This document shows positions 26,772-32,623 of a stretch of DNA of 32,623 nucleotides, in pieces. Position 1 is the stretch's first letter, and each line of letters begins with the position of its first letter. The translations under genes and the position numbers were made by a program. Source of the DNA: a virus; IMG/VR virus record IMGVR_UViG_3300050821_003637, positions 1 through 32,623 of that record, one strand, 5' to 3'. Below the pieces are notes generated by a model. It did no database searches. It worked only from the letters and a program-made list of their open reading frames with translations, and had not been told where the DNA came from.

Positions 26772-29194
26772 TAGAAGTCCCTCGGCGTGGATGTCAGTCT
26801 GCGTAAATCTAAATCAGCTCTGAACTTATCAACTTCACGCATGCGACGAACGTGGTCTTCATTTTTCTTTTTATAATGTTCTGTTAAAGGCTTTGTATCA
26901 GGCTTAAATCTTGCTTGAGCTACACTGCCAGGAATATTGATTGATTCATACTTACCGTTTGAATTAACCATGTAGAAACCATAATCAGGCATATTGCCTT
27001 CAGCGGGCATCCCAGTTGCATTGTCACTATTGATAGCTAAGAAACCATTGCTTACTTTACCATCTGCAAATACTTTTTTGATGGCGATACGCTTTTCACC
27101 CGATGCAATTATTCTAGATGGCTCGAATTTCTCAACAGCTCCGCCATGCTCTTTGGCTGATTTAATGACGTGCTCTTCTATAGGGCGTGATTCTATTTCG
27201 TAATACCAACTTGTATGACCGCCCTTAAAAGCTTCCTTGCTCTTTTCAGCAAGACTTTTAGCATCGGAATACATTTGAAGCTTAAGGTAACTTATTCCTT
27301 GTCCACCTATGTTGTAGAACTTAGAAGGCCCCGCAAACATGACTTGCTTAAAGCCATTGATATCTTCTTCACTATAGGTAGATTGAATGGCCATGGCGGC
27401 TTGTTGCTTGGCTAAATCGACATCGCCTGTTTGTAAGTAATAGGATTCAAAGTCGGAGTTATAGGCATAAAGCATCCCATCAGAGACCGCCCCTTTCTCA
27501 AAGCCTGTAAGGTCTGCTATGTCACTCAATTGCTTTTCAGGCTTATTCCATCCGAGTTCTTTACGGATATCCTTATAGCTCTCTACACGCTGCGAATACT
27601 CGGCCGCCGGAACAGGCTTTAAAGCTTCTTGAATCACAGGAAGCAAATCTTTTTCAGCCATGCCGCCCTTAGCGCCACTAGAGTAATCTTTAAGCGCTTT
27701 AGAGACCTTGGCATCAACACCGTTTAATGCCAAGGGATTATTCTGAGCTAAATAGTCATACGCCTTAGCCGCTTGACCAATATTCTGGATATTGCCAGAC
27801 TTGGCTAAAGATGTGATCTGTTCTTTAAAGTCAGGTATTTCCCTTTGTATATTTTCAGCAATCATGGCCCTTTGTTGCATAGTAGCGGGCTGCCCTGTTT
27901 GCGCTTCTACATTCTTAACTTGCTCGCCATACCATGCATTGATACCTTTGTCGGGAATGTTTGCTAGTATCGCTGGGCTACCAAGGTTAGAGTTTATGAA
28001 TGTCGTATCGGTTAATAGCTTTTCTTTCTTAAGATTAAGCTTAGCAATATCCAAATCTAGCTTAAGGGCAAATGTATCGCCCATTTCAGCTTTGTATTGC
28101 TCGAGCTTTTGTGGTGTTAGCGTTCCTTGTGTTGCTTCAACCTTAGCTTGTGCATATGCAAACTGTTGTTGGTTTTGAACGGCGGCTTGATATTGATTGG
28201 CGTATTGTCCAACGCTCGCCACAACAGCTTCATGCTGAGACGGCGTTACACCTTCAGGCTTATTCTTACGAAGCTCTGCGACATATTTAGCGCCCGCTTC
28301 TTCACCTTCAGACTCCACTACTTTTTTATATTCACCTTGGAACTTTGATGTTTGAAATTCTGCTATCGCTTCATTCTTCTTTTTAAGAATCATATCTTCA
28401 GACCAACCATCACTTTTAGCAACGTTATCGATATGGTTCAAACGTTCTTCAAACTTTTGCTGTGCTGATTCTGTTCTATCATCAAGATTGTTGTCTTGAA
28501 CTTCTTGTGCAAGCTGAGCATCTTGTGCGGCGTGCGCTCCTTGCAGATAACGTCTGTTATTGTCTTCAACACGTTTAGCTATTTGATAATAACTATTTTG
28601 ATACGTGGACATAATATCCCGTTCAAAGTCTTTTCTATTGGCCGGATTTATTTGGTCAACATAAAGTTTTAATTGCTTCGCTGCTGCCACTTGATATGTT
28701 TCTAATGTCTTAGCGTTAGGATTAGGATCATTCAATGCTGTGCTTGCAATCTTGGTTAAAAAACTAGACGCTTCATATTTAGCGCTATTGAATTCTTCTT
28801 GTTGATATGACTTTCTAAACTCTGCATCTGTCTGGTTAATGGCTGGCAAGAATGTCTGTCCACGAGTCTTAGCCGCCTCAATGCCCGCAAGCTTAGCACG
28901 CTCTAATGACGCACTATTAGCTAACTGTAAACCCACGCTACCTATCAATGAACTGATATTCAATTTATGAGCCGTAGCGCCATGCTTAGCAAGCTCTAGC
29001 TCTTGCTCTGCCCCTAGCTTTTGAGCACCTGCCTTGGTTAAATTTCCCTGGCTCTCGGCTAGATTCTGCTTAGAGGCTTGGGCATTGCTACGCGCCTGGT
29101 TAATGGTCTCAGCGGCCTGTACTGCACCTATTTCACCACCCGGCGTCTCTATGCCCTGCTTACGCTTGTATTCTGGGATATCGCCTCTAGCCAT
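26771..29194 (-). CDS. Internal virion protein (T7 gp15-like)
   Basis: 807 aa, mostly helical with Gln/Ala/Asn-rich repeats in the first half (AAETINQARSNAQASKQNLAESQGNL). Size and order between gp14- and gp16-like genes identify it as the middle core protein. T7 gp15 forms a tube from the head into the periplasm. The C-terminal quarter has more beta structure (ESINIPGSVAQARF) and a basic end. No enzyme motif is seen. Confidence 0.82.
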   Translation of the reverse strand: MARGDIPEYKRKQGIETPGGEIGAVQAAETINQARSNAQASKQNLAESQGNLTKAGAQKLGAEQELELAKHGATAHKLNISSLIGSVGLQLANSASLERAKLAGIEAAKTRGQTFLPAINQTDAEFRKSYQQEEFNSAKYEASSFLTKIASTALNDPNPNAKTLETYQVAAAKQLKLYVDQINPANRKDFERDIMSTYQNSYYQIAKRVEDNNRRYLQGAHAAQDAQLAQEVQDNNLDDRTESAQQKFEERLNHIDNVAKSDGWSEDMILKKKNEAIAEFQTSKFQGEYKKVVESEGEEAGAKYVAELRKNKPEGVTPSQHEAVVASVGQYANQYQAAVQNQQQFAYAQAKVEATQGTLTPQKLEQYKAEMGDTFALKLDLDIAKLNLKKEKLLTDTTFINSNLGSPAILANIPDKGINAWYGEQVKNVEAQTGQPATMQQRAMIAENIQREIPDFKEQITSLAKSGNIQNIGQAAKAYDYLAQNNPLALNGVDAKVSKALKDYSSGAKGGMAEKDLLPVIQEALKPVPAAEYSQRVESYKDIRKELGWNKPEKQLSDIADLTGFEKGAVSDGMLYAYNSDFESYYLQTGDVDLAKQQAAMAIQSTYSEEDINGFKQVMFAGPSKFYNIGGQGISYLKLQMYSDAKSLAEKSKEAFKGGHTSWYYEIESRPIEEHVIKSAKEHGGAVEKFEPSRIIASGEKRIAIKKVFADGKVSNGFLAINSDNATGMPAEGNMPDYGFYMVNSNGKYESINIPGSVAQARFKPDTKPLTEHYKKKNEDHVRRMREVDKFRADLDLRRLTSTPRDF

Positions 29195-30019
29195 TTATAG
29201 CCTCCCTATCAAGCGATTGCGTTGTGCCTCAGTGAGTCTTGTACCGTTATAGCCAGGACTGCTACCGACATTGGTCTGATTCAAGAAGATGCCACTCATC
29301 TCTGAGAACGGAACCTGCCCCAATATGCTGCCAAAAAGCTCAATGTTGCTGCGAGATCTAGACTGTTTAATCTCTCCACGCTTACCAGCTAATCCAGCTC
29401 TAGTACCAGCAAAACCGGCCTTTGTTTGCAGATTTGCAGCATTAAGTTGATTTATATTGCCTGACACCTGATTATAAGCGGCTACTCGATTTAGTTCATT
29501 AGCTTTGGATTTAGCATCATAGAGTGCCGCCTGACCCTTCAACTGTAGGTTCCTGAAGTTCTGGCTTATAGCTCTTGCTCGTTCATCCTCGCCGTAAGCA
29601 TGGATAGAAGCCTCTTGAACGGCCCTAGCTGACCCTTGCCCTTGCGCCTGTCCTCTAGCGCCCATAATGGCCCTCTGTGACGATAATACGCCTCTAAGCT
29701 CTTCACTATTGATAGCGCTCGCTTCGGTGAACGCAAGCGCCTCTTGCTCCATTCTAGTCTTCAAAAAGCTCTTTTCTATCCCAAGCGCCTCTTCCATATT
29801 CTTATAGTTCTCATCAGCTATCCCATAACCTTCACGGGCAATCGATAATGCTTGAGCATTATTTAGGTCTGACGCTTGTTCAAAGGCCGATAAATCAGTT
29901 TCATAGTTGTTAATGATATTCTCTTGTTTGCGTAGGAACCTTTGCTCTTTGCGATTCTTATAGATATTGGCACCGATGCCAGCGGCTTGAGCTGCGAGTA
30001 GAAAAAGTGGTAGTGCCAT
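29195..30019 (-). CDS. Internal virion protein (T7 gp14-like)
   Basis: 274 aa from the ATG at 30019, which overlaps the tail tube B stop as TAATG; a longer frame to 30112 is only read into that gene. A hydrophobic N-terminus (MALPLFLLAAQAAGIGANIY) precedes a long Ala/Gln-rich helical region (EALGIEKSFLKTRMEQEALAF, MGARGQAQGQGSARAVQEAS). In T7 the matching protein inserts into the outer membrane at the tip of the ejection channel. Order (gp12, 14, 15, 16) supports the call. Confidence 0.82.
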   Translation of the reverse strand: MALPLFLLAAQAAGIGANIYKNRKEQRFLRKQENIINNYETDLSAFEQASDLNNAQALSIAREGYGIADENYKNMEEALGIEKSFLKTRMEQEALAFTEASAINSEELRGVLSSQRAIMGARGQAQGQGSARAVQEASIHAYGEDERARAISQNFRNLQLKGQAALYDAKSKANELNRVAAYNQVSGNINQLNAANLQTKAGFAGTRAGLAGKRGEIKQSRSRSNIELFGSILGQVPFSEMSGIFLNQTNVGSSPGYNGTRLTEAQRNRLIGRL

Positions 30020-32532
30020 TAGGTTAACTCCAATATGTATGAGATACCTAGGATGGTCATCGGTAGAGGATTCATTTGAGATATCGTGATGTTGTATTGG
30101 GTGTAGTCCCAATCCTCCATCATGTTATATTCATAAACCCCACTAACTGGCTGACCCAATTGAGCTGGTATCTGCTGTGGTATAATTATAGGAAACCCTT
30201 GGATTGTTGCTCCAAGCGTGTTGTAGCAATTGATATAAAGTCCACGAATGTGTTTTCTCTTATAAAGGTTGCTAGGCGTACCTGGAATATTACCAATAGG
30301 TAAAAATTGAATAGTAGAGTTAAATGGCATGCCATAGGTTACGTTTTGGGATACCACTGGCAACGTAAGAACATTATTAAATATTTGAATATTCCCAAGT
30401 GATACACCGTCAGCAAACACACCTACAAAATCACCATTCAAATAATTCGCATTATTGATAACATTACTATTAAGGTTGTTAACAGTCGTTGACGCATCGG
30501 TATTAAGCGTAAAGTCTAATTCTTCTAAAAACTGTGCGTGAGTATCCACGTTATCTATAACGTTTGAGTTGTTGCCAGCATTAATGATTGTGAATGCGTT
30601 TATGTTAGATTCGGCATCAGATTGAAGCGCATATACTCTAAAGTTATTAGCGTCTGTTGCATTAGCAAAGAAGTATTGTGTTGTGTTTATGGGAGGGACA
30701 GTTAGTGGTAATACACCTGTAGTTGTAAAGTAGATAATATTACTGTGACCAATTTCTAATCCATGTCCGTTAGCTTGTAAGGTATTGTTAACCGCGTTGA
30801 ACCCTGTGATCGCAACAGGCGCTTGAGGCACCAAATAATGTCTATCAACAATAAAGAACACGCGCCCTATTGAGCTTGTGATATGATTGAAGCCACCTGT
30901 GAAGCCAAAAGTAACGTTATCAAAAGTGTATTGAGCTGTAGCATTAGTCCAAGCCGCTATGTTCTGTTCGCTTAATGTTTGAAAGATAGCAAGTGAGCCA
31001 TCCGAGTTTACAAACATTGCATAGTACCCATCGGTAAAATTAGGGTCTGTGAAGGCTGCCATATCTACAGGCGATATGATTAGAGAACTGCTGGCTATGG
31101 ATATATTGTTCAAAACATATGAACTTTGGGCTATATCCCACGTCATATTCTTAACATTATTGCCAGATTTATCGACATAGATAATCTGATTATCAATGAA
31201 CAAAGGCTGTAGATTGCTCGTGCCATCTTTGTTTTGTTCAGTTAAAACAAAGTTAGTTGGAGTTAATGGTTGCTCTGTAGCGAATGGTGTGAAGTAGTTG
31301 CCGGTATTGGTATGGACTGTTAGGGTCTTACCAGCCGTTAGAGCTTGGACAACATTGGTCTGTGCGGCTGATGGATACCACGATATAGCATCGCTCGCTA
31401 ACGTTTCGGAATCATCAAAGTTATAAGCGACATTAACAGCACTAAGCCATACTCCGTTAGGAATGGAAGGTGACCCACCAAAGACCAATCTATTCTGAAA
31501 AAAGCTAACACATACTGGCCATCCACGTGCTGTACTCCAAGCTGGTTCACCCAAGAAAGCAAATGCACCCATTATCGCATTTGTGTTGGTAAAGGACTGA
31601 ATCGTAAACCCTGTTACAACTGTCGTGCTATTAAATGTTTGTATTCTGAATATACCGCCATTGCCGGTGAAGAGGCCTCCAACCATGGCGGCGGTAAATA
31701 TTGGGGCGCTGGCGGTAATTGTAACGCCTGTGCCGCTCGTGGCGCTTGGTGTGAATGTGAGGGCACTATACCCACCATTGAAGTCAAAAGCGGGTTCTGC
31801 AATGAAATTTATGGCTGTAAATGTCCAAGTGTTTAGGATATTAACTGTGCTAGTAACGCCCGCCGCTGAGAATGTGTAAAACCCTACTCCGCTTTTAGCT
31901 GCATCAGCAGTTGAATAAATTTGAATGGTTGTGGTTGTTATGAACAGAGCATAGTAAGTTCGCCCTACATATATTTGTGGATTAGATGTTGGCAGTACGC
32001 CGGTTGTGCTAAACGTAATGGGTAAAACTTGCCCAATAACACCGGGCGTTGTGATGGTTAAAGTTTGAGCTGCACCTAATCCAACAATTGCATTGGGTGC
32101 ATTTGCGCTACGAACCAATTGGTATGGATTGAAGTTTAGATTGGCGGTGATGATGCGATCGTTAACCTGCGCCCATCTTAAGTTAACTATATCTTCTTTA
32201 TTGTATGGCGTTGCAAAACTTGCAACCAATATGTCTTCTAGGAATATAACGGTTTGATTGGTCTGCCATACCAACAAATAAATAGCTGAATCATCAAAAG
32301 TTAATGTAGATATTTCTGTGTATTCAGGGTTTGTGTATGGATTAATGTTTGGGTCTAGTGTTGCTATATACCTTGTCCCAAATCTTCTTTGGATGCCGCC
32401 TTGCGGAATAACAACGCAATTCATTGCGGTCTTCACAGAGCGATAGTATTTATCGAAGTCAGTGCGGGCGTAGGCTCTAGGGTCTAATACCCCGTTGGTG
32501 AAGCATGCCTGGTCAAGGTTAACATATGGCAT
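30019..32532 (-). CDS. Tail tubular protein B (T7 gp12-like nozzle)
   Basis: 837 aa from the ATG at 32532, where TAATG joins it to tail tube A; the frame is open to a TTG at 32547, but that lies inside the upstream gene. The N-terminus is typical: MPYVNLDQACFTNGVLDPRA, YARTDFDKYYRSVKTAMNCV, PQGGIQRRFGTRYIA. Most of the rest is beta-rich with propeller-like strand repeats (LPITFSTTGVLP, IIYFTTTGVLPLTVPP, FFANATDANNFRVY). It forms the nozzle of the short tail to which fibres attach. Length is close to T7 gp12 (about 790 aa). Confidence 0.9.
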   Translation of the reverse strand: MPYVNLDQACFTNGVLDPRAYARTDFDKYYRSVKTAMNCVVIPQGGIQRRFGTRYIATLDPNINPYTNPEYTEISTLTFDDSAIYLLVWQTNQTVIFLEDILVASFATPYNKEDIVNLRWAQVNDRIITANLNFNPYQLVRSANAPNAIVGLGAAQTLTITTPGVIGQVLPITFSTTGVLPTSNPQIYVGRTYYALFITTTTIQIYSTADAAKSGVGFYTFSAAGVTSTVNILNTWTFTAINFIAEPAFDFNGGYSALTFTPSATSGTGVTITASAPIFTAAMVGGLFTGNGGIFRIQTFNSTTVVTGFTIQSFTNTNAIMGAFAFLGEPAWSTARGWPVCVSFFQNRLVFGGSPSIPNGVWLSAVNVAYNFDDSETLASDAISWYPSAAQTNVVQALTAGKTLTVHTNTGNYFTPFATEQPLTPTNFVLTEQNKDGTSNLQPLFIDNQIIYVDKSGNNVKNMTWDIAQSSYVLNNISIASSSLIISPVDMAAFTDPNFTDGYYAMFVNSDGSLAIFQTLSEQNIAAWTNATAQYTFDNVTFGFTGGFNHITSSIGRVFFIVDRHYLVPQAPVAITGFNAVNNTLQANGHGLEIGHSNIIYFTTTGVLPLTVPPINTTQYFFANATDANNFRVYALQSDAESNINAFTIINAGNNSNVIDNVDTHAQFLEELDFTLNTDASTTVNNLNSNVINNANYLNGDFVGVFADGVSLGNIQIFNNVLTLPVVSQNVTYGMPFNSTIQFLPIGNIPGTPSNLYKRKHIRGLYINCYNTLGATIQGFPIIIPQQIPAQLGQPVSGVYEYNMMEDWDYTQYNITISQMNPLPMTILGISYILELT

Positions 32533-32623
32533 TATCCACCTATCCAAGTACCAACAAAGCGATTGGATATGATTGGACTTGAAGCGAGTGGGGTTTGTGG
32601 CCTATTCTGTGCATCGGCGGCCA
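32527..32623. repeat. 97-bp direct terminal repeat, right copy
   Basis: Identical to bases 1-97. Shows that the sequence closes on itself. It carries the tail tube B start and the last 29 codons plus stop of tail tube A. Confidence 0.95.
32532..32623 (-). CDS. Partial second copy of tail tubular protein A 3' end
   Basis: This is the end of the tail tube A gene (whole copy at 6-590) repeated by the terminal redundancy. It is not a separate gene. It shows the true junction: the A stop and the B start share TAATG at 32530-32534. Confidence 0.85.
   Translation of the reverse strand, partial: AADAQNRPQTPLASSPIISNRFVGTWIGG

Overview
The window looks like one complete small phage genome, probably a podovirus of a Gram-negative bacterium. 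Its last 97 bases repeat its first 97 exactly, inside the junction of two tail genes. The sequence therefore closes into a circle of about 32,526 bp, opened at an arbitrary point. The Gram-negative host is inferred from three things: a phage-encoded outer-membrane barrel protein with a signal peptide and a C-terminal Phe, two consensus DnaA boxes, and an SSB-like protein with an acidic tail. I cannot name the host.

Late region (minus strand). One long, tightly packed set runs from the small terminase (6534) leftward through the linear start and on from the right end to 20373. The order is small terminase, three small genes, portal, a small gene, scaffold, capsid, a fibre-like head protein, tail tubes A and B, three internal virion proteins (T7 gp14/gp15/gp16 type), tail fibre and a second fibre-like protein. 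A second minus block (19335 to 15526) holds small His/Met-rich genes, a VRR-NUC nuclease, a transglycosylase-type endolysin, several tiny membrane or lysine-rich genes and the large terminase. Many joints are ATGA or TAATG overlaps. The large terminase appears to start at CTG within a CTGA overlap.

Early region. A rightward cluster (13847-15632) carries an Erf-family annealing protein, two tandem membrane micro-proteins and the SSB-like protein. A leftward cluster (13738-11691) starts with a ribbon-helix-helix regulator and ends with two more membrane micro-proteins. The promoters of these two clusters occupy the same 43 bp on opposite strands. A second leftward unit (11204-9973) encodes a winged-helix replication initiator with a probable origin inside the gene (three dyads and two DnaA boxes). 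A third (about 9918-7780) holds small unknown genes, three of which look paralogous. A rightward cluster (6787-7758) has two small genes and the outer-membrane protein. Another rightward cluster of four small genes (19388-20207) sits between the two late blocks.

Working together: I see no RNA polymerase, DNA polymerase, helicase, primase or integrase. The virion is T7-like, but replication looks lambda/plasmid-like, with an initiator plus DnaA recruiting the host replisome and Erf plus SSB for recombination. Transcription presumably uses host sigma70, since several good sigma70-like promoters are visible, some with palindromic operators. Whether the phage is temperate is open: no integrase is visible, but there is a switch-like promoter region and a short rightward RNA with its own terminator just upstream of, and antisense to, the initiator leader.
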